This document shows, piece after piece, positions 24,215-32,177 of a stretch of DNA of 35,925 nt. Origin of the DNA: Acidimicrobiaceae bacterium (GTDB taxonomy: Bacteria > Actinomycetota > Acidimicrobiia > Acidimicrobiales > RAAP-2); assembly GCA_003151235.1 (NCBI GenBank), contig PLWZ01000045.1, forward strand, positions 1 to 35,925, read 5' to 3'. Below the pieces are notes generated by a model that was not told the origin of the DNA, did not search any database, and saw nothing but the letters and a program-made list of their open reading frames with translations. The position numbers and the translations under genes were made by a program. Every line of letters begins with the position of its first letter. Position 1 is the stretch's first letter.

Positions 24215-24822
24215 CCAGAATCCGGATCCCCCGCCTGGCCCCGATGATCGCGACCGTCGTCGTCGCGCTGACGCTCTGCGCGTGCGGGGTGCCGACATCG
24301 GGCGCCCGCGCCGTCGCGAAGAGCGAGGTGCCGTCCGTCCCGCCGCCGGTCCCGACGACGACCCAGCCGCCGGACTTCACCCAGCTCACGATCGTGTTGT
24401 TGAACGGGGCTAACAACGTGCCCCACCCGGCCATCCGCTACACGCCCCAGGGGTCGGACCGGCTGTCCACGGTGCTGTCCGACCTGTTGGCGGGCCCCTC
24501 ACCCCCCGAGACGCTCGACGGGCTGACCACTGCGATCCCGGAGACCACCAGGCTCATCGGGGTCTCGCCCAATCCGCTGGCGTCGGCGATCGTGCCGAGC
24601 GGCCCGGTCACGGTCAACCTGTCGGCCGACTTCCTCGACATCACCGGGCTCGACCAGGTGCTCGCGGTCGAACAGGTCGTCTTCACCGTCGGCTGTTCGC
24701 TCACCCCGACGACACGGGTGGTCTTCGAGGTGCAGGGGGTGCCCCAGGACGTGCCGATCGGCACCGGGCAGGCAGTCAGCCGCGCCGTCGACTCGACCGA
24801 CTACGGCAGCGTCTCCTGCTAA
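24211..24822 (+). CDS. Short GerMN-domain lipoprotein, LpqB-like N-terminal portion
   Basis: This is a 203-residue secreted lipoprotein. A signal peptide of about 24 residues ends in LCAC, with Cys25 as the likely lipidated residue, followed directly by GVPTSG as in LpqB. A Pro/Thr-rich linker (about 40-55) leads into a GerMN domain at about 55-190, including VTVNLSADFLDI and AVEQVVFTV. In mycobacteria LpqB is much longer, with a C-terminal beta-propeller, and modulates the MtrA/MtrB system. Here the protein stops right after GerMN. The gene overlaps mtrB by GTGA and ends ten bases before the convergent rsfS stop, so there is no space for a lost C-terminal part. It may be a compact form or a truncated one. 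Confidence 0.8.
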   Translation: MTRIRIPRLAPMIATVVVALTLCACGVPTSGARAVAKSEVPSVPPPVPTTTQPPDFTQLTIVLLNGANNVPHPAIRYTPQGSDRLSTVLSDLLAGPSPPETLDGLTTAIPETTRLIGVSPNPLASAIVPSGPVTVNLSADFLDITGLDQVLAVEQVVFTVGCSLTPTTRVVFEVQGVPQDVPIGTGQAVSRAVDSTDYGSVSC

Positions 24823-24832
24823 CGCGGGCTTC

Positions 24833-25249
24833 TCAGTTGGCCGAGTTGGCCCGCGTGGCCGGAATCTGCCAGCTGATCCGCGGCGCACCCGACCAGAGGT
24901 GCTCGAGGTCGTAGTAGCTGCGCGTCTGATCGGCGAAGACGTGCACGACGAAGTCGCCGTAGTCCATCAGCACCCACGTGGCGTCGGCCAGACCCTCGAC
25001 GGCAACCGGCGCGGTCCCGTCGTGGTCCTTCACCCGCCGCTCCACCTCTTCGACCAGCGCTCGGACCTGGCGGTCGTTGCGGCCCGAGGTGACCACGAAC
25101 GCGTCGACGACACCGAGCAGCTCGCCCATCGCAAGCACCACGGTGTCTTCGCCCAGCTTGTCGTCCGCCGCTCGTGCCGCGACCAGCGCGGTATCGGGGA
25201 TCACGGGTGAACCGCCGGGTTCGACGGTGGTGCTCTGGACTGTGGTCAT
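24833..25249 (-). CDS. rsfS: Ribosome silencing factor RsfS
   Basis: The protein binds L14 and prevents subunit joining when nutrients are short. It is 138 residues of the Iojap/RsfS family, with DAFVVTSGRNDRQVRALVEE (49-68), the central VEGLADATWVLMDYGDFVVH (84-103) and VFADQTRSYYDLEHLWSGA. An N-terminal extension of about 20 residues is Thr/Ser/Pro-rich. The start is ATG 25249 with a strong GAGGAGG site. It lies in a unit with nadD and a small membrane protein; nadD-rsfS linkage is common. It converges on the mtrAB-lipoprotein operon with no visible terminator between them. Confidence 0.94.
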   Translation of the reverse strand: MTTVQSTTVEPGGSPVIPDTALVAARAADDKLGEDTVVLAMGELLGVVDAFVVTSGRNDRQVRALVEEVERRVKDHDGTAPVAVEGLADATWVLMDYGDFVVHVFADQTRSYYDLEHLWSGAPRISWQIPATRANSAN

Positions 25250-25331
25250 TCGCCTCCTCGGGCTGTTCGGGTGATGGGGACCGGCGGGTGCAAACCGGAT
25301 CGATCGCGCCGAACGCGTGGGGCGGCGATCG

Positions 25332-25616
25332 TCAATGAAGCATGTCCAAGACGGCGACGGTGGCGCCGAGGGTCGCGGCCAGCACCCCGAGGCCGAGCAT
25401 CGCGTCCCGGCGACGGAGCCGCCGGGCGACGTGCAGGTCCCGTCGCGATGCCGGGACCACCAGCTCGGCGACCGCTCGGTCCTCGATCGGGATGATCGTC
25501 GGTGGCGGGGGTGTCGCCAGCGTGACCCGGGCCACGACGATCGGTCGAGAAGACCGACCACCCGTTCGACCCGGCCGACCCGTTGTCCGGGTCGTCTTCA
25601 CTCCGGCGACTGTCAT
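25332..25616 (-). CDS. Small protein with a C-terminal membrane helix, unrecognised
   Basis: This is a 94-residue protein I do not recognise. The first half is basic and Thr/Arg/Gly-rich. A PPPPTIIPIEDRAVAELVVP stretch sits mid-protein, then a basic RRDLHVARRLRRRDA segment. A hydrophobic helix covers the last 20 residues, suggesting a tail-anchored protein with the basic part in the cytoplasm. The start ATG 25616 overlaps the nadD stop as ATGA, which supports it as a real, coupled gene. rsfS begins 82 bases after its stop. High third-position G/C fits coding. In some actinobacteria the nadD-rsfS gap holds a LytR-type or short membrane gene, and this could be the local counterpart. Confidence 0.65.
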   Translation of the reverse strand: MTVAGVKTTRTTGRPGRTGGRSSRPIVVARVTLATPPPPTIIPIEDRAVAELVVPASRRDLHVARRLRRRDAMLGLGVLAATLGATVAVLDMLH

Positions 25617-26236
25617 CTGGGGACAGCGTACAGACCCCGGGACCGAATGCAATGTTCCACCGCCGAGGGCACCAACCCCTCGATCGGTCGGCCGTCTGCG
25701 ACCAGCGAGCGGACCTCCGAGCTCGAGACGGCGATCCCCTCTCCGCCGACCACCTCGACGTCCCAGCCCAGGACGTGTTTTGGAGCGTCGACGCCGGGCC
25801 GCACGACCACCACCAGGGTGACCAGGCGGGCCAGGTCGTCCACCCGGTGCCAGCTCGGGAGGGTCTCGACGACGTCGGCGCCGACGATCACGAAGAGCGC
25901 CGGCGGCGCCTCGCCCCGGTCACGGGCCATCCTCTGCAGATCCTCGACCGTCTCAACGGTGTAGCTCGGGCCGCCCCGGTCGAGCTCGATGCGGCTGACC
26001 TCAGCCCCCGGCACCCCTTCCACCGCGGCCGCGACCATGGCCAACCGGTCCTCGGCCGGGGTGACCGGTTGGACCGGGCTCTTCTGCCACGGGTCGTTGG
26101 CGACGACGAACAGCACCTTGTCGAGCCCAAGATGGTCGCGGCACGCGAGGGCTGCGGCTACGTGGCCGGCGTGGGGTGGGTCGAAGGTCCCCCCGAGGAC
26201 GCCGACGCGCTGGCTCTCGCGACCTGGTCCAGACAT
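25613..26236 (-). CDS. nadD: Nicotinate-nucleotide adenylyltransferase
   Basis: The enzyme adenylates nicotinate mononucleotide in NAD synthesis. It is 207 residues with the nucleotidyltransferase signature GGTFDPPHAGH (15-25), the FVVANDPWQKSP loop and, near the C-terminus, IAVSSSEVRSLVADGRPIEGL, the ISSTxIR-like motif. The C-terminal AVEHCIRSRGLY is typical. The start is ATG 26236, with a GTG one codon upstream as an alternative; the much longer open frame upstream is a shadow of the divergent DAHP synthase gene. It is the first gene of the nadD-membrane protein-rsfS unit and lies 79 bases from the divergent aroG start. Confidence 0.95.
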   Translation of the reverse strand: MSGPGRESQRVGVLGGTFDPPHAGHVAAALACRDHLGLDKVLFVVANDPWQKSPVQPVTPAEDRLAMVAAAVEGVPGAEVSRIELDRGGPSYTVETVEDLQRMARDRGEAPPALFVIVGADVVETLPSWHRVDDLARLVTLVVVVRPGVDAPKHVLGWDVEVVGGEGIAVSSSEVRSLVADGRPIEGLVPSAVEHCIRSRGLYAVPR

Positions 26237-26315
26237 CACAGACGAGCCTACGAGGCGCCCCGCCTGCGGGTGCATGGGCGGGACGGTGGGTTTCGAGGTC
26301 CTACGCTGTGTGTCG

Positions 26316-27680
26316 ATGACATCGGCCGTCGACACCGCCTCGGACGCCTGGCAGCCCGGGTCGTGGCGCGACCGGCCGGCCGACCAGCAGCCGGCGTGGC
26401 CCGACGAGGACGCGTGCAAGCGGGTCGAGGCCCAGCTGAGCGGCCTGCCCCCACTCGTGTTCGCCGGCGAGGCCCGGAACCTGACCGCGGCGCTCGGCGA
26501 GGTCGCGCAGGGTCGCGCCTTCCTGCTCCAGGCCGGCGACTGCGCGGAGTCCTTCGACGACTTCTCGGCCGACTCGATCCGGGACAAGTTGAAGGTCATC
26601 TTGCAGATGGCGGCGGTGCTCACCTACGCGGCCGGCGTCCCTGTGGTGAAGGTCGGCCGCATCGCCGGACAGTTCGCGAAGCCGCGCTCGCAGCCGACCG
26701 AGACGGTGGGGCAGACCGAGCTCCAGGTGTTCCGGGGCCACATGGTCAACGACGACGCGTTCGACCCCGACTCGAGGCGACCCAACCCCGAGCGGCTCGT
26801 CACCGCCTACCACCAGTCGGCCTCGACGCTGAACCTGCTGCGCGCCTTCACGACGGGGGGGTTCGCCGACCTGACCCAGGTGCACGCGTGGAACCAGCAG
26901 TTCGTCTCGACATCGGCCGAGGGCCGCCGCTACGAGCGCATCGCCGGCGAGATCGACCGGGCGCTGCGGTTCATGTCGGCGTGCGGCATCGACCTCGCCG
27001 CCGAGGCCGGGCTGCACCAGGTCGACTTCTGGACCAGCCACGAGGCGCTCATCCTCCACTACGAAGAGGCGCTCACCCGGCGCGACTCGCTCACCGGGAA
27101 CTGGGTGGACGGCTCGGCCCACATGCTCTGGGTCGGCGAGCGCACCCGCCGCCTCGACGGCGCGCACCTCGAATTCCTCCGGGGCGTCATCAACCCGCTC
27201 GGGGTGAAGCTCGGACCCAACGCCACCGCCGAGGACGTGGTCGCCATCTGCGACACCCTCGACCCCGACCGGGTCCCCGGACGGGTCACCCTCATCTCCC
27301 GGCTCGGTGCGGACCGGGTCGAGTCGCTCCTGCCCCCGCTCATCGAGGCGGTGATCGCGTCCGGACACCCGGTCGTCTGGGCCTGTGACCCGATGCACGG
27401 CAACACCTTCACCAGCGCCGACGGCCACAAGACGCGGCGCTTCGAGGACATATGGACTGAGCTGCGCGGCTTCTTCCGGGTCCACCGCGAGGCCGGGACC
27501 TGGCCGGGCGGCGTCCACGTCGAGCTGACTGGCGACGACGTGACCGAGTGCCTGGGCGGCGCCGAGGAGATCTTCGAGGACGACCTGCACCAGCGCTACA
27601 CGACCGCATGCGACCCCCGCCTGAACGCCCGTCAAGCGTTGGACCTCGCATACCGGATCAGCGAGCTGCTCCGGGACTGA
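26316..27680 (+). CDS. aroG: Class II 3-deoxy-D-arabino-heptulosonate 7-phosphate synthase
   Basis: This enzyme condenses PEP and erythrose 4-phosphate, the first step of the shikimate pathway. It is 454 residues, close to AroG of Mycobacterium (462). Family motifs include LQAGDCAESFDDFSADSIRD (71-90) with metal ligand Cys76, VVKVGRIAGQFAKPRS, LWVGERTRRLDGAH, NPLGVKLGPNAT, and the WACDPMHGNTF site. The start is ATG 26316. A TACGCT lies a few bases upstream and no ribosome site is evident, which hints at a leaderless or near-leaderless transcript. Genes on either side are not aromatic-pathway genes. Confidence 0.95.
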   Translation: MTSAVDTASDAWQPGSWRDRPADQQPAWPDEDACKRVEAQLSGLPPLVFAGEARNLTAALGEVAQGRAFLLQAGDCAESFDDFSADSIRDKLKVILQMAAVLTYAAGVPVVKVGRIAGQFAKPRSQPTETVGQTELQVFRGHMVNDDAFDPDSRRPNPERLVTAYHQSASTLNLLRAFTTGGFADLTQVHAWNQQFVSTSAEGRRYERIAGEIDRALRFMSACGIDLAAEAGLHQVDFWTSHEALILHYEEALTRRDSLTGNWVDGSAHMLWVGERTRRLDGAHLEFLRGVINPLGVKLGPNATAEDVVAICDTLDPDRVPGRVTLISRLGADRVESLLPPLIEAVIASGHPVVWACDPMHGNTFTSADGHKTRRFEDIWTELRGFFRVHREAGTWPGGVHVELTGDDVTECLGGAEEIFEDDLHQRYTTACDPRLNARQALDLAYRISELLRD

Positions 27681-27987
27681 GACCGGCGCGACCTATTCCG
27701 GCACTTCGGATCTGAGCACGGCGCGCCCGCGAAAGTTAGCAATCAGGGCCAGCGAAGACGTCAGCACGCTCAGAGTTTTAGTGCTTGGAGTGTGAAACTG
27801 GCCGCTAAGCGCCACGGTCGGTCCCGAAGTCGCTTCTTGCGTTGACCGCGTAGTTTGGAAGGATGCGCCAGCGACCCCCAAAGGGTTGGTTCTTCTCGGG
27901 CGTTCTCTTGATGCCATCTGCTGCCAGCAGCCCCCGATCATGACCGCAGCCGGGTTGCTCGGCCATGGGCGCTGAATCGCTGCCGCC
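27681..27987. other. Intergenic stretch of lower GC, no supported gene
   Basis: About 300 bases between aroG and the acetyltransferase gene have visibly lower GC than the surroundings. Short open frames exist on both strands but none shows coding-type third positions or a family motif. A TTGACC at 27842-27847 could be a -35 element for the acetyltransferase, but no matching -10 is clear. I see no terminator for aroG. Confidence 0.5.
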
Positions 27988-28491
27988 ATGACCGACGTTC
28001 GAACATCGCGCCTCCAGCTGCACGCGATCGATGTCGCAGAGGCCGAACGTATCGTCGCTCGGAGCGCGGGACCGCCCGATGCATGGGCGGACGATTTCCC
28101 CTTCGAGGGCGACGTTGGCGCAGTGGGGGGATTCCTTCGCGCGACCGCCGCGCTCGGAGAGCAGCGGCCGTTCGGCTACTACCGGGTCACCCGCCTGTCC
28201 GACGGGCGGGCAGTCGGGGGGATCGGCTTCAAGGGCCAGCCAGATGGCGGCTGCGTCGAGATCGGCTACGGCTTGGCCCCCTCGGCTCGCGGCCACGGCT
28301 ACGCCGCGGAGGCGGTCATTGCCCTGCTTTCCGTGGCCGCCGACCACGGACTCTTCAGGGTGATCGCCGACACGACTCTGGACAACATCGCTTCGCAACG
28401 GACCCTCGTCCGGGCCGGATTCCGCCTTGTGAGCACCGACACCGAGCTCCACCACTACGAGGTGCTCCTCAAATCGGGCACCGCCACGTAG
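27988..28491 (+). CDS. GNAT-family N-acetyltransferase, RimJ/RimL-like
   Basis: This is a 167-residue acetyl-CoA-dependent acyltransferase. The opening TSRLQLHAIDVAEAERI follows the RimJ/RimL pattern. A central GGIGFKGQPDGGCVEIGYGL precedes the acetyl-CoA pyrophosphate loop APSARGHGYAAEAV (93-106), which fits the Q/RxxGxG/A rule. The C-terminal VIADTTLDNIASQRTLVRAG is the usual NxxS...AGF region. The start is ATG 27988. The upstream 300 bases have lower GC than the window average and no gene, so it may be an acquired gene. The substrate is unknown; protein N-termini, antibiotics or small molecules are all possible for this family. Confidence 0.85.
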   Translation: MTDVRTSRLQLHAIDVAEAERIVARSAGPPDAWADDFPFEGDVGAVGGFLRATAALGEQRPFGYYRVTRLSDGRAVGGIGFKGQPDGGCVEIGYGLAPSARGHGYAAEAVIALLSVAADHGLFRVIADTTLDNIASQRTLVRAGFRLVSTDTELHHYEVLLKSGTAT

Positions 28492-28520
28492 CCGGCGTTT
28501 AGGGCGACCAGGTCCGTCCC

Positions 28521-29960
28521 CTACTCCAGGTCGCCCACGAACTTCTCGAGCTGGCGCAGCGTCCGGCACTCGACCACCCGGTCGCAGTGGGCCCCGTAGG
28601 CGCCGACCACCGAGTCGCCCGACCCCCAGTAGTCCCGAGGCTCGGGGTTGAGCCAATACAGGTGGCGGGCCTTGCGGCGGATCTCGGCCAGCACCCAGTC
28701 CTCGGTGGCGTGGTAGTTGTTCCGGGCGTCGCCCAAGATGAGGACGCTGGTGCGGTTGGAGATCTCGCCGGCCCAGCGGTCGTAGAAGACCGACAGCGCG
28801 TGCCCGTAGTCCGAGTGCCCGTCCACCCACACCACGTCGGCCTCGGAGTTGATCCGGGCCACGGCCTCCGCCGGGTCGTCGACCTGCTCGAAGAACCGGG
28901 TGACCTCGTCGATCCCGTCGACGAAGACGAAGCTGCGAACCTTCGAGAACTGCGACTGGATCGCGTAGACGAGGTGCAGCGTGAACCGGGCGAAGGACGC
29001 CACCGAGCCCGAGATGTCCGCAACGACCATGATCTCGGGCTTGGCCGGGCGCGGGTGACGGAACCGCGGCTCGACCGGGACCCCGCCCGTCGACAGCGAG
29101 CGGCGCACCGTGGCCCGGAAGTCGAGCGGGCCCCGGCGACGGTGCCGGCGGCGGCGGGCCAGCCGGACGGCCAGCTTGCGCGACAGCGGCTGGAGGGCCC
29201 GCTGCAGCGTGGCCAGCTCGTCGCGGGTGGCGTGCATGACGTCGAGGTCCTCGGGGAGCGGCTTGCGGACCGACTTGGCCAGGGCCTGGGCGCCCCGGTC
29301 TTCCACGAGGCGGCGGCGGATCTCGTCCTCGACCGCCTTGCGCATCTGGTCGACCCGGCCCCGGTACTCGTCACCGAGCAGCCGCTGGTCGAGCGCCGAC
29401 ATGTCGTCGGCGTCGGGCCGCTCGCCCCGGGCCTGCGCGATCAGTCGTTCGAGGACCCGGTCGAGCTCAAGGTTCCGCAGCGTCCGGTAGAGGTAGTAGG
29501 TGCCGCCGACGGGCCGGCCCTTCTCGATGCCGGCGAAGCGGGTCACGGCCTGGCGGGCCACCATCCGCATGAGGGACTGGTTACGCTCGAGCAGCGCCTG
29601 GAACAGCATCGCCGCGAGCTCCTCGGGGGTCATCTGGTCCGATGCTCCCCCGCCGCCCTGCTGGCCCTGCCCGTCGGGGCGCTGCTGGCCGCCCTCCCCG
29701 TCCTCGGACTCGGTCCCGTCGCCGCTGCCGTCCTCGCCCGAGCCGAGGCCCCGGGCGAAGTAGATGTCGAAGGTCGTCTCGAAGGCGTGCCAGTGGCTGG
29801 ACGACTTGATCAGCGTCGCGCCGAGCGCGTACTTGAGCGCCTCGCGGTCCTCGATCGGGATGTGGTGGACGGCCTCGGCCGCGTCGAGGTGCTCGGTCAG
29901 CGAGACGGGTAGCCCCGCCCGGCGGAGCTCCTCGACGAACCCCGACAGCAGGTTCAGCAC
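28521..29960 (-). CDS. CoxE/MoxR-associated von Willebrand factor A domain protein
   Basis: This is a 479-residue soluble protein. An N-terminal helical domain (1-70) is followed by a Gly/Glu/Asp linker (72-108), a helical middle (110-265), an Arg-rich segment (267-277) and a VWA domain (about 305-460). The MIDAS metal motif DISGS is at 315-319, and SDYGHAL and GDARNN supply the later ligands. Proteins of this type work with an AAA+ MoxR partner, as in CoxD/CoxE or RavA/ViaA, in metal-centre maturation or as chaperones. The MoxR gene sits directly upstream (gap 11 bases). No CO dehydrogenase or methanol dehydrogenase genes occur here, so the client is unknown. The start is GTG 29960. Confidence 0.9.
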   Translation of the reverse strand: MLNLLSGFVEELRRAGLPVSLTEHLDAAEAVHHIPIEDREALKYALGATLIKSSSHWHAFETTFDIYFARGLGSGEDGSGDGTESEDGEGGQQRPDGQGQQGGGGASDQMTPEELAAMLFQALLERNQSLMRMVARQAVTRFAGIEKGRPVGGTYYLYRTLRNLELDRVLERLIAQARGERPDADDMSALDQRLLGDEYRGRVDQMRKAVEDEIRRRLVEDRGAQALAKSVRKPLPEDLDVMHATRDELATLQRALQPLSRKLAVRLARRRRHRRRGPLDFRATVRRSLSTGGVPVEPRFRHPRPAKPEIMVVADISGSVASFARFTLHLVYAIQSQFSKVRSFVFVDGIDEVTRFFEQVDDPAEAVARINSEADVVWVDGHSDYGHALSVFYDRWAGEISNRTSVLILGDARNNYHATEDWVLAEIRRKARHLYWLNPEPRDYWGSGDSVVGAYGAHCDRVVECRTLRQLEKFVGDLE

Positions 29961-29971
29961 CGGCCGGCCAC

Positions 29972-30910
29972 CTAGTCGGAGGCCGAGAGGAGCTCTTTGG
30001 CCGCCCGCTCGATGTCGCTCTGGTACTTGAGCAGGATGTGCAAACTGTCCTTCGCCGCGGCGGCGTCGATCGAGGTGATACCGAGGATCACAAGGGTCCG
30101 AGCCCAGTCGAGGGTCTCGGACACCGACGGGAGCTTGCGCAGCTCGATCGTGCGGAGCGACCGGACGATCCGGGCCACCTGGTCGGCCAGCTCGTCGGTG
30201 ATCCCCGGCACCCGCGACCTGATGATGGCCCGTTCGCGTTCGATGTCGGGGTAGTCGATGTGCAGGTACAGGCAGCGCCGCTTGAGCGCCTCTGAGAGCT
30301 CGCGGGTGTTGTTGGAGGTGAGGAAGACCATGGGCAGCGTGGTCGCCTTCACGGTGCCGAGCTCGGGAATCGACACCTGGTACTCGGAGAGGATCTCGAG
30401 CAGGAGCGCCTCGGTCTCGAGCTCGACCCGGTCGACCTCGTCGATGAGCAGCACGACCGGCTCCTTAGCCCGGATGGCCTCGAGCAGGGGCCGGGTGAGG
30501 AGGAACTCCTCCGAGAAGATGTCCTCTTCGAGCTCGGCCCACGTGGGCGTGTGGTGGTCGGGCTCCGCTGCTGCGACGCCTTCCAGCACCTGGCCGGCCT
30601 GGATGCGCAGCAGCTGCTTGCGGTAGTTCCACTCGTACAGGGCCTTCGACTCGTCGAGGCCCTCGTAGCACTGCAGGCGGATCAGCCGGCTGCCGGTCAG
30701 GTCGGCCACGGACTTGGCCAGTTGTGTCTTGCCGGTCCCGGCCGGACCCTCGACTAGGACCGGCTTGGCCAGTCGGTCGGCGAGGTACACGACGCCGGCG
30801 ATGCCCTCGTCGGCGAGGTAGCCGACGTCGGCCAGCCCCTCGCGCACTGCGGGCACCGACTCGAACCGAGGCGGGCCGATGTCTCCGAGACCCAATGGGT
30901 CGGTGGTCAT
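29972..30910 (-). CDS. MoxR-type AAA+ ATPase
   Basis: This is a 312-residue AAA+ ATPase of the MoxR branch. Walker A is GPAGTGKT (55-62), Walker B LLIDEVD (154-160), sensor 1 FLTSNNTREL, and the region RRCLYLHIDYPD carries the arginine finger. The N-terminus is short. It likely forms a hexamer that remodels a client together with the VWA protein encoded next. The start is ATG 30910, in an ATGA overlap with the proA stop; a longer upstream frame would run through proA. Coupling to proA suggests co-expression with the proline genes, whether or not the functions are linked. Confidence 0.93.
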   Translation of the reverse strand: MTTDPLGLGDIGPPRFESVPAVREGLADVGYLADEGIAGVVYLADRLAKPVLVEGPAGTGKTQLAKSVADLTGSRLIRLQCYEGLDESKALYEWNYRKQLLRIQAGQVLEGVAAAEPDHHTPTWAELEEDIFSEEFLLTRPLLEAIRAKEPVVLLIDEVDRVELETEALLLEILSEYQVSIPELGTVKATTLPMVFLTSNNTRELSEALKRRCLYLHIDYPDIERERAIIRSRVPGITDELADQVARIVRSLRTIELRKLPSVSETLDWARTLVILGITSIDAAAAKDSLHILLKYQSDIERAAKELLSASD

Positions 30911-32151
30911 TGTCGAACCTGTCCCTCTCCCCGCACGACCCACTTGGTACAGGTGAGCTCGCGGACTCCCATCGGACCGCGGGCGTGCAGCTTCTGCGTA
31001 GATATCCCGACCTCGGCGCCGAGGCCGAGCTCCCCACCGTCGACGAACCGGGTCGAGGCGTTCACGAGTACCGCGGCCGCGTCGACCTCCCGGACGAAGG
31101 TGTCCGCCGCGCCAACGTCCCCGGTCACGATCGCTTCGGAGTGTCCCGAGCCGTAGCGGTCGATGTGGGCGATCGCGGCGGCGATGTCATCGACGACCGC
31201 GACCGAGAGGCACGGGCCGAGGAACTCCGTCGCGAAGTCGTCGTCGGTGGCCGGCGTCGTTCCCGGGAGGATCGCGCACACCTCGGGATCGCCGCGCAGC
31301 TCGACGCCGTCGAGTGCACGGGCCACGGCGGGCAGGAACCGCCTTGCGACGTCGCGGTGCACGAGCAGGGTCTCGGCGGCGTTGCACACCCCGGGCCGCT
31401 GCGTCTTGGCGTTGAGCACGATGTCGGTGGCCATCTCCAGGTCGGCCGACCGGTCCACATAGACGTGGCAGTTGCCGTCGCCGTCCAGCACGTAGGGGAC
31501 GGTGCCGTGCTCGAGCAGGAGCTCGATGAGCTGGCGGCCCGCACGCGGGATCAGACAGTCGATCACGCCGCGCAGGCGCATGAACTCGAGGGCGGTCTCA
31601 TGGCTGGTGTCCTCGACGAGCAGCACGCCGTCGGCGGCCAGTCCCGCCTTCACCAGCGCCTCGCGCAGGATCGCGACGACAGCCCGGTTGGATTCGAGCG
31701 CCGACGACGAGCCGCGCAAGAAGGCCACGTTGCCCGATTTGAGGCACAGGCCGGCGGCGTCGCTCGTGACGTTGGGGCGGTTCTCGTAGATGATCCCGAC
31801 GACGCCGAGGGGGACGCGGACCCGCTGGACCCGCAGCCCGTTCGGCCGCACCCACCCGTCGACCACCTCGCCCACCGGGTCGGCCAGCGTGGCGACGCCC
31901 CGGAGCCCCGCGGCCATGGATTCGATCCGGCCCTCGTCGAGCGCCAGTCGGTCGAGCGCTGCGGCCCCGAGGTCGTTGGCCCGGGCCCGGTCGAGGTCGG
32001 CCCGGTTGGCCCGAAGGAGAGTGGCCGAACCGGCCACGAGCAGGTCCGCGGCGGCGAGGAGGGCCTGGTCGCGCGCGGCCGAAGAAGAGGTCGAGATCGA
32101 TTTCACGGCGGCCCGGGCGCGGACACCCAAGCGCGCGAGCTCGGTGGCCAT
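30907..32151 (-). CDS. proA: Gamma-glutamyl phosphate reductase
   Basis: The NADPH enzyme reduces glutamyl 5-phosphate to the semialdehyde in proline synthesis. It is 414 residues of the aldehyde-dehydrogenase fold. Visible are VPLGVVGIIYENRPNVTSDA (113-132), the nucleotide site LKSGNVAFLRGS, the catalytic stretch QRPGVCNAAETLLVH with Cys256 and, near the C-terminus, VNASTRFVDGGELGLGAEVG. I choose ATG 32151; the frame continues upstream without a family match. It is 26 bases downstream of the proB stop and overlaps moxR by ATGA. Confidence 0.96.
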   Translation of the reverse strand: MATELARLGVRARAAVKSISTSSSAARDQALLAAADLLVAGSATLLRANRADLDRARANDLGAAALDRLALDEGRIESMAAGLRGVATLADPVGEVVDGWVRPNGLRVQRVRVPLGVVGIIYENRPNVTSDAAGLCLKSGNVAFLRGSSSALESNRAVVAILREALVKAGLAADGVLLVEDTSHETALEFMRLRGVIDCLIPRAGRQLIELLLEHGTVPYVLDGDGNCHVYVDRSADLEMATDIVLNAKTQRPGVCNAAETLLVHRDVARRFLPAVARALDGVELRGDPEVCAILPGTTPATDDDFATEFLGPCLSVAVVDDIAAAIAHIDRYGSGHSEAIVTGDVGAADTFVREVDAAAVLVNASTRFVDGGELGLGAEVGISTQKLHARGPMGVRELTCTKWVVRGEGQVRQ

Positions 32152-32177
32152 CGGGGCAGCATATCGCCGGTCGATCT

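Noticed and set aside
27693..27989. A 98-codon minus frame in the aroG to GNAT gap.
   Set aside because: Codon bias is poor, no motif or ribosome site is seen, and the start overlaps the GNAT start; not supported as a gene.
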